DNA of 64,000 bases from Cryptomeria japonica (lineage: Eukaryota > Streptophyta > Pinopsida > Cupressales > Cupressaceae), in NCBI RefSeq assembly GCF_030272615.1, contig NC_081405.1:21492047-21556046 (forward strand), given 5' to 3'. This document shows, in pieces, positions 27,100 to 39,894 of the stretch (position 1 is the first letter of the stretch; each line of letters begins with the position of its first letter). Position numbers and translations under genes: made by a program. A model generated the notes under the pieces. That model searched no databases. It saw only the letters and a list, made by a program, of their open reading frames with translations, and had not been told where the DNA came from.

Positions 27100-28300
27100 A
27101 AGATCTAATATAATATTTTCTATATAATATATTGATTTTATGTGTTTTTATTTTGTTCAAGTTTTAATCTAAATATGAAAGATAATATATAGTGTTTTAT
27201 GTTATTGATAAAAGATTGATTAAGGGTAAAGTCAATTTGTAAAATTATCTTTTTATTGTTAAGTGTATTAAACATTTTTCAATTCAGTTTTTTTTTTTTT
27301 TTTTTAATATATAAATTTAATCAAATTATGATTATTAGATTGGACAAAACAATAGTTTATTTGATTTCGATTATAAAACTATATAGTTATAATAATATAA
27401 TGTACTCAAATGGGAGATAGATAAAATAATTATTATTATAAGATATATATGATTGCACAACAAAGTAAACATCAATGAGATCAGGGAGAAACAAAATTAT
27501 TTGTGTCTATGCTTTGACTTTCTCTATCAAAGCATAGTAGATAATGCCACTGATTGATTGATTGAGATTCAATCACGTTTTCAAAATTAGTTTAATGTTA
27601 TTAACTGATCTAACATTTTCATAAGATTCTTTTATAAATATATAATTTTAATCAAAATAGAATTGTGGAAAATTTTTACCTTATTTGATCCCACCTGTAA
27701 AAGCATATAATTATAATCATACTCTATAATAAAATATGTATAAAGATAAAACAATAATTATTATAACATAAATGATTGTGTCACCAATTAAACATCAATA
27801 AAATAGAAAAAAACAAACTACATCAAGATCTACTATAGTCCTATTTTCCTTATAATAATATAAGGACAAATATGCAGTACATTTTGAAACATGTTTTCTA
27901 ATTTAACTCACAAATTTATTACAACATATATTATTCCTTTTATGAAAAAATATGTTTTTTTTTATATAGTAAAACTAATTTCATATCTTTTTATTTTAAC
28001 TTTCTTAGATACATGATACACTACAATGTGTTGTATTTTTTGTAATTGTTAGAATATTAATTAAAGTAATAATTAATTTTAAAAATAATCATTATTTTTA
28101 GTGTAGATTTAATCAAATTATAATAAATAAATTGGACAAATTTATATTTAGTATTGATTATTATAATATATAAAACAAAAAGAAATAATCATTATAACAT
28201 ATACACGAAAGAATAACAAATTAAACATCAAGTACATACATACATATAGAATTAATTAGTTTAAGCTATTATTTTAAAAAAATTAAACAAAATATAGTAG
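27100..28300 (+). repeat. AT-rich dispersed repeat, direct copies
   Basis: It is built of degenerate units of about 320-430 bp. Each ends in a block like aataattattataaca, then attgcacaacaaagtaaaca, then tcaatgagat (unit ends near 27480, 27800 and 28230). It is the opposite orientation of 24290-25110, so the two flank SPR1-like gene B as an inverted pair. Confidence 0.75.
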
Positions 28301-28359
28301 ATAATGTATTGTGTGACATGCTATTGTTACAATATTTATTGAAGCCCAATAAGGTATTT

Positions 28360-28930
28360 AAATTTTTTTTTATTAAAGTAAGTGGGTTTTTCATAGGGCC
28401 CAAACCATGGTACAAAGCACGAGGGTTACCAAAGGAGAAACTAAACAAAAACAAAGAAGAATTAGAAAAATAGAATCCAATAGACAATAGAGTTAAAACA
28501 AGACAAAATACTCCACAAAGTAGGATAAAACAACAAAATTAAACCTTACTAAAAGTCAAAGTTGGGACCCAATGGTGGTCCCAATGGGACAATCTACATA
28601 TTAGGAACAATAAGAGATTGTCTCTTTTTATTACAATAAGAAGAATCATCTTTTATAGGAGAATTCAATAGAGTAGGGGAGGAAGCACCATTGGAGATAG
28701 AAAAAGAACCTCCCAGATGATCCACCATATTTAGAGAGGGTACCTTGCAATCTAGGGAGAGAGAGTGAGGAACCAAAGAGGGGATGATATAGAACTTGAG
28801 ACATTCACATAATGAGACACAAGAGTAGGACTAGGGGCCCGAGTAACCGAACTAGACAACCTAGTAGAAGAGGGAGGCACTAAATCAATAGAGGAATTTG
28901 AAGCAACATCCAAGGCATCAAGAAAGATGA
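28360..28930 (-). mobile_element. 5'-truncated LINE or retrocopy fragment
   Basis: The segment interrupts the AT-rich repeat. On the minus strand it ends with cccacttactttaataaa and an A run (28360-28375), typical of a LINE 3' end. A related end (ttattaatgtaagtggggag, then ggcccc) lies at 36700-36735. A Ser/Pro-rich reading at 28752-28930 could be part of an ORF1. The target duplication was not resolved. Confidence 0.4.
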
Positions 28931-29220
28931 TTATTAATTTTACTAAATTTTTTGTTATAATAATATAATTTAAAAGCATAATTTTTTTAATCAAATTGTA
29001 ATTATTAAATTTGTTAAGATATTTGATTTATTTACTCCCAAATATAGATAACTATAACCATAAATTTTTTATTTTAAATATTTATATATAAAATAATAAT
29101 TATTATAATATATATATATAAAATAATAATTATTATAATATATATTATTTCATAACAAATTAAACATCTATGAAAAATATAAATCAAAATACATAAATAT
29201 TTGATATAATGAAAATCACT
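28930..29220 (+). repeat. AT-rich dispersed repeat, continued
   Basis: A further unit of the same repeat ends with cataacaaattaaacatcta near 29150-29170. The following insertion begins near 29220. Confidence 0.6.
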
Positions 29221-29339
29221 TTTAAGAGATCTATTTCTTGTAATCTCTTTTACTTATAATATTGTAGCATTGCAAAGTTTTACCCTTCACAATTTCATGA
29301 TATGCTTAGCACTCTTTTTGATGTATGTACTTAATCATA

Positions 29340-29754
29340 AGAAAATGTGTTAGTCTTAAGACCATATTGATAATATGGGTCACATCGTGTAGTGCCTAGC
29401 TCTTTGAAATACCAAATAGGGTAGGACACTAATGCCTAATTGTGCTAGTGTCCTCCCAATTTGGCCCCAAACTCAAATGTTAATATGTTATCTTCAAGCC
29501 CTTAAAAATCATGACCTTTATGTTATCCTTTCACAAATAGTTATTTATTAAAAGGTTTTAGTTTCATATAAATCCTAATCCTTTTCTCATTTACAAATCC
29601 TCCTAAAAAGATCTCTCTCAAGTCCTAGAATTTAGGCTCAATCAAGCTAATAAATTTGAAGGCATTATCAAGCATACAAAAATATTCTATCAAGTATCAT
29701 CTATTTATTATTGTTTATGGTTTATCATTATAAGAATTTTGTACTAACCTCTTG
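29340..29754 (+). other. Unclassified segment before LINE RNase H patch
   Basis: It is loosely similar to 20780-21250 and could be an LTR- or leader-type sequence. No coding potential was found. Confidence 0.25.
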
Positions 29755-30150
29755 TAGGATTGGTCCCCTAACCCTGGTTGGTTCAACTTAAATTTCTATG
29801 GCTCCACTGAAGGTAACCTAAGTCAGGTGGATGAGGATGGCATAATAAAAAATGTTGATCTTTACCTATGCATTTAATTTGGGGATTGTCCAATCATCCA
29901 CATATGCTAAGGTGGAAACCACTTATCATGGTATTAAGTTTGTTAAGAATAAATAATTTACAAAGGTGATTATAGAAGGAGATTCAAAAAATCATTATGA
30001 TGTTGTATGGTCACACCACCCCCAACTAGTCCATCAATGATCTTATAGCCAATTCTTTTCTAAACATGATGATCCTTGTGTAGAGTAGACTCAAGCATGG
30101 CTTTAGGGAATCTAACATGTCAATAGATAGGCTCCCAAATTTTGGCTCGT
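29755..30150 (+). pseudogene. LINE RNase H domain fragment
   Basis: Patches read GWFNLNFYGSTEGN (the first catalytic Asp is replaced by Tyr), an IIEGDSK-like motif seen as VIIEGDSKNHYDVVWSH, and near 30085 SRLKHGFRESNMSIDRLPNF. These are the usual order of the RNase H that ends plant LINE ORF2 proteins. Stops and shifts are present. A decayed ORF3-family sequence lies about 770 bp downstream on the same strand. Confidence 0.7.
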
Positions 30151-30920
30151 ATGTCCAAAATATCAAGGTCTAGACTAATATATAAATTCTCTCTTAGAAC
30201 CTGTGAGTGCCTCAATTGCCAATAATTAAAACAAAATATAATTGTCTCTAATTTTATAAGTAGGGAAAATATCTTCTCCTATGATAATGACTCACATAGG
30301 TGATAAGCCTTTAATTAATGACTATCTTGGAACAAATGTGATACCTCCTCTCTCAAATATTAATGAGAATTTAGCCTACATTTACTTCTTGCTATCTTTT
30401 TTTTTGTTTGAAAATATTTTGCCTTTCTATTTCCCTACATTGATTTTCTATTCCTATTAGTATAAAATGGGTATTTTACCTAGAAAAGTTGACACTTAGG
30501 TCCTTATCACACATGTTACTTAAGTTTACCTAGAGAACACATATAAAACATTGTTATTTTAGTGGATATGTATCATATTAACACTTTTCCACCTTAAGTG
30601 GATGATAACTTACCACTTTATACATCAATTCATAAGATTAAGACACTCATGTCTTAATCTTATGCCATCTTATGTTCACCTTGGCCTATATAACCAAGGG
30701 GTTCCATTTTTTAAAATATCTCATTATCATTGTATCATTTTCATCCTTTATACAAGAGCATTATTCTTTAATTACTAATATCTCTTATGCTTTCATATAA
30801 TGTCTTGATATTGGGTGGCTATAATATTTAGTCAATCTTGCATGGTGTAGAGTATTCTATACCAACTCTAATAATTCCCCTACTAATAGTTTGTTAGTCA
30901 TGGGAGAATATCCCATCTAG

Positions 30921-32350
30921 ATGGAGCCCGAAAAATTTGAGACTAAAGAATGAACAAGAAGTCTAGTCAATCTTACTGAAGGGAATTTTTTCCTTCCATA
31001 TTGAAGGTATGATGGGACATGACCCTCTTCTCTTGGTTGAGTTTTCCCATCCTTGGAAAGAGGGCTTGATTGATGTTAGTGGTTTATTGTTTAATGATGC
31101 TACTATTGAGCTCATTTTGGTAGCTAGTGGCCTTCCTCTCAATGGATTTGCCTTCCCTAAGAAACTCAAAGGAAACTACCAAGAGGATATGCATTTCTTT
31201 TAAGAGATTGGATAAAATTAATAGCCTAAAAAATGGGTTTAATTATAAAGACCTGTCAAGGGTTTAGGAGGCTATTGCATAGGTCCTTATGATGTATGTT
31301 ACATTGTATGGTTATTTCAAAATATTTCATTCCTATTTTTTCCCCGTGCATGATCATTTTAGGCACAATGAATAATGAATTTTAAGTTTTAGGTTCACTC
31401 TTCTTTAGTACAATTTGTGAATACAATTCTGCCCAATGACAAAGATGTTCCCCTTCACAAGGGTCTCATTTATTATCCTTATTGGTTCACTTTAGCTCTC
31501 ACCTTGTATTTATCCTCTCCCCCTTTCATAACCAATCCATCCCACATTATGTAATTGGACTCTAAAAATTCTAACAAAAACCTTAGAATCCCTTCTTCCT
31601 CTATTTTAAAGACCCTCTATAAAGGTGAAGGTTTCCCATTCAAACCCGTTATGATTTATTTAAAAAAAGGCCCTTAAGTGCCAATTCCCTTGATTCTCCA
31701 AAAAGAAAAAAATGTCACTTTTTTAAGACCCCTAGAAAATAATTATTTTCAATAATGATATGAGGCCTACCTAGTATCCCTCCTCAAAAGGATTCCCTAC
31801 TATTTCCCCATTTTCTTGCAACCCCCCTCTAAGTGACTATTCCTCCCCTTAAGGGAAGGAGGATTTTAATGTGGGTTTTATGGACTAGCTAGCTACTCAA
31901 AAGCCCCCCAATTGTAAGCTTTGTGAAGATGTATGTGACAAGTTGAATGAATTTTAAAAAACCTACAACTACTAGAATGAGTTCCTAAAGTGGCAGCTTT
32001 CTCAAGTACCTATGGACAAAAAATAGGTCAACAATTTAGTAATGTTAGTCTGCCTAAAGTTTTCAAATAACTTAATGAGTCTATTGATGATAAAACTTAG
32101 GATTTCATGAAGGGGCTAGATGATAATTTTGATAGGTGGGCCATTCTAGAGAAAGATGTGGATAATATCAAGCAATCTATAGACTCAGTGGAGGACTAGA
32201 ATAAGATGGACCAAGTCATTGGTAGTCTCCAAGCCAATCAAAACAAAAAAATTCAAAAACATGTAGGACACCATTGCATACTACAAGGAGGCAATTAAGA
32301 ATACATTGGTTTTTTTGCATGTCTTTCCATATAGGAGCTTCAAAAAGGGA
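30921..32350 (+). pseudogene. Decayed second copy of the ORF3 (HFRHN) family
   Basis: I do not recognise a named family. The sequence can be aligned by eye with the ORF at 52912-54637. It shares FSHPWKEG / FYKNWKKG, then ELILVASGLPLNGFAF / ELIAKATGLKREGCNF, then HFRHNE / HFRHND near 31345-31360, then PLHKGLI / AMHQGLM near 31450-31470. A charged, coiled-coil-like C-terminal part follows (ILEKDVDNIKQSIDSVED near 32140-32200). Several stops and frame changes show it is dead. A TATA motif in cctatataaccaagg near 30687 precedes it. It lies between the LINE RNase H patch and the resumption of AT-rich repeat near 32400. Confidence 0.55.
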
Positions 32351-32399
32351 AGGCTAAAAGTAAAATATGTGATTATTTTGTTGGTTTTCTTGGTTCCAC

Positions 32400-33535
32400 T
32401 CCCTATTACAATAATAAATTGATTCTGTGTGTTTTTATTATATTTTTTACTCAAAATATAATAGATAATGTATAGTGTTTTATGTTATTGCTAAAAATTT
32501 GATTAAAGTTAAAGTAAAATTTTAAAATTATTTTTGTTATTGTTAAGTTTACTAAAAAATTTCAATTCAATGGAGTAATTTAAATAAACTTATAATTATT
32601 AGATTGGGGAAAAAAATTAGTTTGTTTGGACATGACCATAAAAGTATATAGTTATAATTATATTATGTACTTAAAACTAGAAAGAGATGAAATAATAATA
32701 ATAAAAGGATATAATTGATTGCACATCAAAGTAAACATCAATGGGATCAAACATAAAAAATGAATTATTCATGTTTCTACTTTGACTTTCTATATCAGAA
32801 CATAGTAGATAATGCCTTGTGTCTTATGTTATTGTCAGAATATTGATTGATTGATGTTCAATAATTTTTTTCAAATTTAATTCGAATGTTGTTAATTGAA
32901 TTAACATTTTCTCTTTCATAAGATTCTTTGACAAATATATAATTTTAATTAAAAAATTTATTATGTATAACCCTTTTTTTGTTTAATCTCACATATAAAA
33001 GCATATAATTATAATCATATTAATACTAAATATATATAAGATAAACTAGTAATTATTATAACATGTATGATTACATAACCAATTAAACATAAATAGAATA
33101 AAAAAGCCCACTACACCAAGATCCAGTATAGTCCTTTTTTTCTTATAATAATGTAAGGGCAATTGTGAAGTACATTTTGAAACATGTTTTTAAATTTAAT
33201 TCACAAATTTAGTACAACATATACAATTTCATTTTCAAAAAAATATCATATTCTTTATATATAATAAAATTAATTTTGTGTCTTTATTTTGACATTTTTA
33301 TACATATGACATAGTACATATAATGTGTTGCATTTTACATTACAAGATTGGTTAAAAGTTAGATTTAAATTATTATTATTATTTAGTATAAATGAATCAA
33401 ATTATGATCATTACATTGGAACTTTTTAATTTATTTAATATCAATCATAAAGACATATTGTAATAATTATATTATGTAATTATAGATATATAAAAATAAA
33501 AATAATTATCATTATAGCATGTATGTGAAGAAGTT
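32400..33535 (+). repeat. AT-rich dispersed repeat, direct copy
   Basis: It aligns with 27120-28200 and, inverted, with 24290-25110. Unit ends lie near 32740 and 33090. The LTR element at 33536 interrupts a unit that resumes at 36525. Confidence 0.75.
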
Positions 33536-36524
33536 GAGAAAATACAACTTCAAAGATCCTAAGAACACCTGCAAGCAAAATACTTGTCACAAGAGAAGAA
33601 TGGAGGCAAAAAACAATAATGGCTCCGAAGAAAAATATTATCATTCAAAGAGGGAATTCATAATGAAAAAGTACAATACAATCCTTATAAAAGGATATTA
33701 GCAACCCTAAAGGTGTGCAACCCTAAACAAACACTAAAGGGATAAAGTGTATTTAATAATTAGAATAATTTTTAAATACCTACCATATTATTAAATGGCT
33801 AAGTTTAGCTTAAGCCTAGAGTATAATAGACTAATAATTAAATAAATAATTATTAGCTACTCTAACACCCCCCTTTAAGATGAACTTAGGGAGTAGCTAA
33901 AAAACTAAATGCAAGAAGCAAAAAAAGCAACTACACGATGAAGGCAAATTTGGGTCCCGACAACAAAGCCTGATGAGGTACCTAATCATAACCAAATCTC
34001 TATGAACCAAAGAAATAAAGAAAACCACGTGGGAAAAAACTCTACTCCAAAAAGAGATGGAATAAAAGTGAAGGACTCAAGAAACCTCCAAACAAGAATG
34101 TTCCAAAAAGATAAGAACAAAAGAAGAGCAGAAGAATCACTGAAGCATGAAGAACCTGCAAACACTGTCGAAGAATAACTGTCGATCTGAAGAACCTCCA
34201 CTGAAATAGAAGATGATCAAGTAGAGAAGACTGTAATCTGCATGAGTGCCCTCAAATATCACTACTCGAATCAGATTGAAAACAAAGGCAAACAACTCAA
34301 CTTGAAGATACAGATGGCATAAAAAACCAAAGCCTGAAGAGCTGATCCAATGAACCAAGGAAGCATTAGAAAAATAGGAGAAACCCCCCATAATGTAGAC
34401 AAGGGTGAGGGATAGGTACAATATAAAGTACGACCAACAAGAACTACATGACGAAGAACCAAGAACATCGAAGGTGCAGAGAAAGTACATAGTGTCATGG
34501 AAGAAACACTCACTTGACACACATCATGAGGCTAATGTCATGGAAGGAACACTCATGTGACAAAGGTAGATGAAAAAAAAAGGCAAACATCAACCCCCCC
34601 ATGGCACTTTATAATGTAGTGCATGTGCAAGATCCCAAGTATACAATGCATAGTCACACTTTATTTGAGCAGTGTGTTTACATAAAAAAATTGTCTGCAA
34701 TTATTAGAAGAGACATAAGGCTGGAAATACAGAAAGAACAACCAAAGATGAGACATCTTACTCAAAGAAAGAGATCTCATGACCTGAAACATCCAAGATA
34801 TTCACTAGAGTGCTGAAATGAAAAAAATTGAATATAATTTACCTGGAGCAGAATCTAGAAAAAGAACTCATATGACTGGAAAGTGCACAAAACAATATTT
34901 CCAACAATATAAATTTTTCAAAAAACAGAGTTCAGATGCTCAAGTTATGTCTCTTAGAGTGAAAAAATGAACCTCTGGCTTTGACAGAAGAAAACACCAT
35001 CAAAAAAGAAAAATAAAAAATTCAAACCTCCAGTTTTGGATAGAGCTTGGAAATAGATTTCCAATGATATAAGGTTTGTCAAAAAATGCCTCTGTGAGAC
35101 CAAGATATGACTAAAATACTGAAGGTGCTCTAGATGGGCCTAGAAGGGGCCTGAAGACTACCTACATAGTATTGACATTAGCGAAATATTCTCAGAATAT
35201 TCCTCGTTAGTTGGAAAAAATCCCTCCATCGGAAAAAAAATATGTTGCCTGAAAAAATGCCATGCCAAAAAAAAATCTCTCATCAAAAAAAGATGTCGAT
35301 TACCGGAAAAAAATTTGGGCAGCGCATGTCGCCAAAACAATCCAGCCAGCCAGAAAAAGGACACAGGCGGCCGGACGATAGGTGATGGTCAACGGCAATG
35401 GAGGCAACATGGTGGTGGTTGGCAGCAACGATGGGCGGGCGAGAGGCAATGCAAGGTCGTAGGGTAGGACCAACAGCGGTCGGCAACGGAGGATGACCGA
35501 AGTGGTAGGAGGCGGCTGGGAGGGTGGCCAAAGGATGACAGCTGGCAGCACAGAGCGGGGCGGCCACGAGCGGACAGGGGTTGGAGAATAGCAGCGGCGG
35601 TCGGGAGGGCAGCCGGGAGCGGTAGTCAATGGGACGATCGACGATGGAAGTAGTAGGCAGGCTGCATGCAGGAGGCGGAGGAGGTATCGCCGCTGGGCAG
35701 GAGGAACCACGACACGGGGGCCGGAGGGGATGGCTAGGAGGTGGGAGACGTGTCCATGGCCTGTTGCAGGCCATATGGACCTACAGAGGCCGTACAACCT
35801 GCAGAGGTCAGTGCCCCCCCCACTTGTATGTGCCTTTTTTGTTTTAAAGGTTTTTTTACAAATTTTGGTGCATTTGACCTGGGTAAGCCGTAAAACTGGA
35901 CAAAATATTTTTTTTATTTTTACGTCTCAAAAAATGTGCCTAAGAAGGGCAAAAATAAAAATAAAATCTTCTAGAGCCACAGTTGTCCAAATTGGACAAA
36001 TTTTATATGAAAATGGGGGTTTGGGGGTGTTCTGAGCTCAATGGTGAGGTACGTTTGAGCCCAAAATGCCTAGAAATAAAAATCTCCCCAAATGCAAATA
36101 AAAAAACTCTGAAAAAGATTAAAACCCTCCTCCAAAAATCTTCTGAAAAATCAAGAACAAGCAGTAGTAGATGTAGGCTCTCATACCATGAAGAAGTTGA
36201 GAAAACACAACTTCAGAGATCCCAAGAACACCTGCAAGCAAAATACATGTCACAAGAGAAGATTGGAGGCAGAAAATAATAATGGCTCTGAAGAAAAAAA
36301 TATTATTCGGAGAGGGAATTCGTAATGAAAAAGTACAATACAATCCTTATAAAATTATATTAGCAACCCTAAAGAAACCCTAAAGGGATAAAGTGTATTT
36401 AATAATTAGAATAATTATTAAATACCTACCATATTATTAAATGCCTAAGTTTAGCTTAAGCGTAGAGTATAATAGACTAATAATTAAATAAATAATTATT
36501 AGCTAATACAAGATAAATCTAACA
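33536..36524 (-). mobile_element. Non-autonomous LTR retrotransposon (LARD/TRIM-like)
   Basis: LTRs of 333 and 336 bp (33536-33868, 36189-36524) run TGTTAGA to CTTCTTCA on the minus strand, with flanking 5-mers GTATG and ATATG (one difference). Inside the 5' LTR is TGGTATGAGAGC, close to the initiator tRNA-Met primer site. The polypurine tract AAAGGGGGGTGTTAGAG abuts the 3' LTR. The 2.3-kb interior shows no gag or pol. A GC-rich leader lies at about 35300-35850. A second family member starts at 62274. Confidence 0.88.
35283..35850 (-). other. GC-rich leader of the non-autonomous LTR element
   Basis: This is a compact island of high GC in an otherwise AT-rich window. On the minus strand two overlapping frames are open for 163 and 165 codons, rich in Pro, Ser, Arg and Ala. 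The overlap and low complexity suggest composition and not a protein. The counterpart at 63060-63450 is similar in composition but not closely in sequence. Confidence 0.5.
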
Positions 36525-36950
36525 ATATGAATGTATATAACAATGTAAAGATAAAGAAATTTTACATATAAAAAAATTAATTCAAGCTTTTATTTTTATT
36601 TTTAAATCAAAATGTAATAGATCATTTATAGTGTGTCGTGTCATTGTTAGAATATCGATTCAATTTCAATTAGGTTTTTAAACTTAATTTTAATGTTTTT
36701 ATTTATTAATGTAAGTGGGGAGGGCCCCAAGCCATTACAATTCAAACAAAAAAATTGTAATTATTAAGATATTTAATTTATTTACCTCAAAATATATAAC
36801 TATGATAATTTTTTTTTCTCAAATATTTATAGATAAAATAATAATTATTATAATATATGATTCCATAACAAACTAAACACCTATGAAATGGATTAACAAA
36901 TTATATCAATATTTGGTATAACACAACTAACTTTTAAAAAGATAATAGGG
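36525..36950 (+). repeat. AT-rich dispersed repeat, resumed
   Basis: It continues the unit interrupted at 33535 and contains another unit end (tgattccataacaaactaaa near 36860). A short LINE-3'-like piece at 36700-36740 resembles the end at 28360. Confidence 0.6.
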
Positions 36951-38367
36951 TTTGTGTAGGATCTAAGGGGTCCAAAAAGCGGTGATGTGAAAAATGTTGC
37001 ATTTTTAATTTGCCCCAAAACATGAAGAAATTCTTTGAATTTTTACTTGGTTTGGGAGAAAGTCATGCTGTCGTGGTAAAACCCAAAGCAAAACTGATAT
37101 TACTTAGAATCAAAATTTGTTGGCAATGGATATCAATTAGTAATGGATATTTATAACAAATAGATATGAATTACTAACTGATATCCATTTCAACGTACAT
37201 ATTTTAAAAACTAAAAAATATATATAATATATAATATAATATATTATAATATTATATTATAATATTATATTATAATAAATATATTATATTATATATAAGA
37301 TTAAATAATAGTAACAGATATCCATTACCTATGGCACAATAAAAAAATGACTTGAAAGTTATTTTCTCTTCTCATTTCACGTGCAAAGCTAGTGAGAGAG
37401 AAGTGAAAACAAATATCAGCTAACTACTGATATCCGTTCAAGAAAACTAAATTTCTTTGGAATTTTTTATCAAGGTATGTTTAAATCATACCTTTCTTCA
37501 GTTCTTTTTTTTCTTTTGCATTCATTTTTAGATGTTATAGTAAAAATGGGGTTTTTTTTATATGAAATTTAATTTGTAAATGAAAATTTATTGATTCTTT
37601 TAATTTTGTAGTTTAGCTAGGTCTATCCATGGCTTACAATCAAAACCCCGCCCTGCCAAATCCTCTTGCACTATCAGACCCTCCCCAACAACACCCTATG
37701 GTTCAATTTAGAACCCGATTAATGAAAATTTGACTAAATTGAAGGGTATTTCATAGTTGTTTCATGGGTACCCTCATTTGTCTCCAACAATAAGCTTCTT
37801 AGATGCCATGATTTTTAATATGGAAACCCTTACATAATAGCATAGTTCATTTATATGATGACAAGATGCCACGAGGGATCAATATGCTAATGGGTAATCA
37901 TATGGTTAGGTTAAAGATTTGGAAATTTTGAAAGCCCAATTAGCTACTTTTTAAAAGAATTCTAGAACTGGACAACCCATTGGTGTGCAAGATCCCAAAT
38001 ATTCAATTAAATTGTGAACACATTAGGTTATCAATGAAATTTTTTGGATCATTGGTGGATGGTTTTTGATAAACCACCCAAGAACAATCTTGAAGTCCCA
38101 CAATATTTTCTTCAGAAACTATATGTGAAATTAATCATGTCAACTGCTTTGACATAAAAAGCTTACAAGGTGTGAGTGGAGGAATGCCTTAGGATAGAGC
38201 TGAGAAAATTTGAGTGGTACAAGTCTCATATGTTCCCCCTCCTAGTATTGCTTCCCCCACCTCCTATACAAAATCCAGACATCATTGTCGATGTAGCTTC
38301 ATAGAGATTTATAGTCATACAATCTTTGACTGATCATTTGATCATCAAGACCTCTCAGTTCTCTTAG
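36951..38367. other. Low-complexity and unassigned sequence
   Basis: Includes a dense ATATTATA tract at 37210-37310. From 37630 there is a possible decayed coding stretch on the plus strand (MAYNQNPALPNPLALSDPPQ), which may be the 5' part of the putative gene that follows. It contains stops in every frame. Confidence 0.35.
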
Positions 38368-39504
38368 TTGTATGACCTTAATATGCCAATTGGATCATTT
38401 GACGGTAGTGTACCCCCATCATCTCCACATATTTGTGTGCCACATACTTGCAATGCTATGTGCAAGCACACATGTTTAGACCCACTTGGATGGCCTATTG
38501 AGCCTCCTATTGACACAATTGGTTATGAGGTCCATCATATGTCACATTCAAGAGATGAGATGACAAGTGTGGGAGCATATAATGGAGAGTCATCAGGTGT
38601 GAGAGATGAGGAGGGTGTTGGATCCCATCAACATGATGTAGTGGCAACACTTTAAGTAATTTTGTAGTACATTAAATTATATTAAAATAATATTTATAAG
38701 AGAAATTATTACTAACATGTATATTTATGTGAGATTTAACATTTGATGTCAAAGGATGATTTGGCATAGGTCCAATAGGGCACCATATCGACCATTTCAT
38801 TTGGCCTAGAAAGTTACATGGTATACTTTTTTTTCACATACATGTTTACAAATTTTATATTGTATATACATATTTCCTTTAAATTATCATTAAATAACTT
38901 ATATATTAGTTTATATGTTTATCTTATTTTACTTTTGTAGGAAATGCCTAGTGTGGGTGAGGTACCTCATTTCCCAACCTTTGACACCACAATTACTAGT
39001 AGGAGAAAGGTAATTGAACATAATTTTTTTTGAATTGTTAGTATAAAGATCTTACATAACTTATGTATAACTTATTGTACCATTTAGTTTAGATGTTAAC
39101 TTTTAAATTTTATTAAATGATTATACATGTACATAGATTGATCATCTCGCATTCTTTTTATTTTTATATAGCAACCAATTGGCTTTACATCAATGTTGAC
39201 TTCTCCCAACATTGTTTACACCACACGCAAGAGGCATGTGTTTATTTTTATATTCTTGATATGTTTAGATAGAAGTATGTAGATATATGTTTAGTTTAAG
39301 TTTCATTGTCAGTTAGAGAATATACTAATTTGGATCAATTTTATTTTGTTCATGTTATAGTCTTTTAGCCAAATTGATAACATCATGGAACATTTGCCAA
39401 TAGTATATTATAGAACTCTTGATTATCCTAGGGGAGCACCATACATGGATCATCTTTTGGGGAAAAGACCGAGAGATGAGATAATCAAATTAAATTTCAG
39501 ATAA
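38368..39504 (+). CDS. Putative multi-exon gene or relic, product unknown
   Basis: An open stretch at 38368-38655 (95 codons) is rich in His, Pro and Cys (CVPHTCNAMCKHTC). Three further exons then fit together without a stop and all in phase 0: 38941-39009 after TTTTGTAG, 39172-39237 after TATATAG, and 39361-39504 after GTTATAG, with GT following the first two. They encode EMPSVGEVPHFPTFDTTITS and RRK, QPIGFTSMLTSPNIVYTTRK and RH, then SFSQIDNIMEHLPIVYYRTL with YMDHLLGKRPRDE, ending in TAA. I know no family for it. The link between 38655 and 38941 is unclear, as a stop precedes the only nearby GT. It could be a host gene, a pseudogene, or the C-terminal exons of a DNA transposon gene. Coordinates and status are tentative. 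Confidence 0.4.
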
Positions 39505-39894
39505 ATTATAGTTTAACATACATATTGATTTTGATGTTAATTTTACAATTATAAAATATGTAGTATTTAATTAATCCAATTTGTGGTTTGTATTGTTATT
39601 GTGCAGCCATCTCTAGAGCCATGAAATACTTCAAAGAGGCTCTATTTTGACGATCCACCAATATTTTAGGATTTTATTTAGATTTGTAGCATCACTTTTA
39701 GACATTTAGGGATTGATAAATATCCATTTGGCATGCATATTTTATTTTGATCTCGATATGATATATGCTACATTTTGTATAACTTTTGTTGAGTTAGCAT
39801 GTATGCCATTATTATATATCTACATACACAATTATTCTATATTTTGATTTACAAAATTTAATATTTGATCTAATTTGCATAACAATTCAACAAA
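39505..39894. other. Unassigned spacer
   Basis: A possible further splice acceptor (ttattgtgcag, 39595-39605) precedes a short open stretch. Otherwise I see nothing to annotate. Confidence 0.3.
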
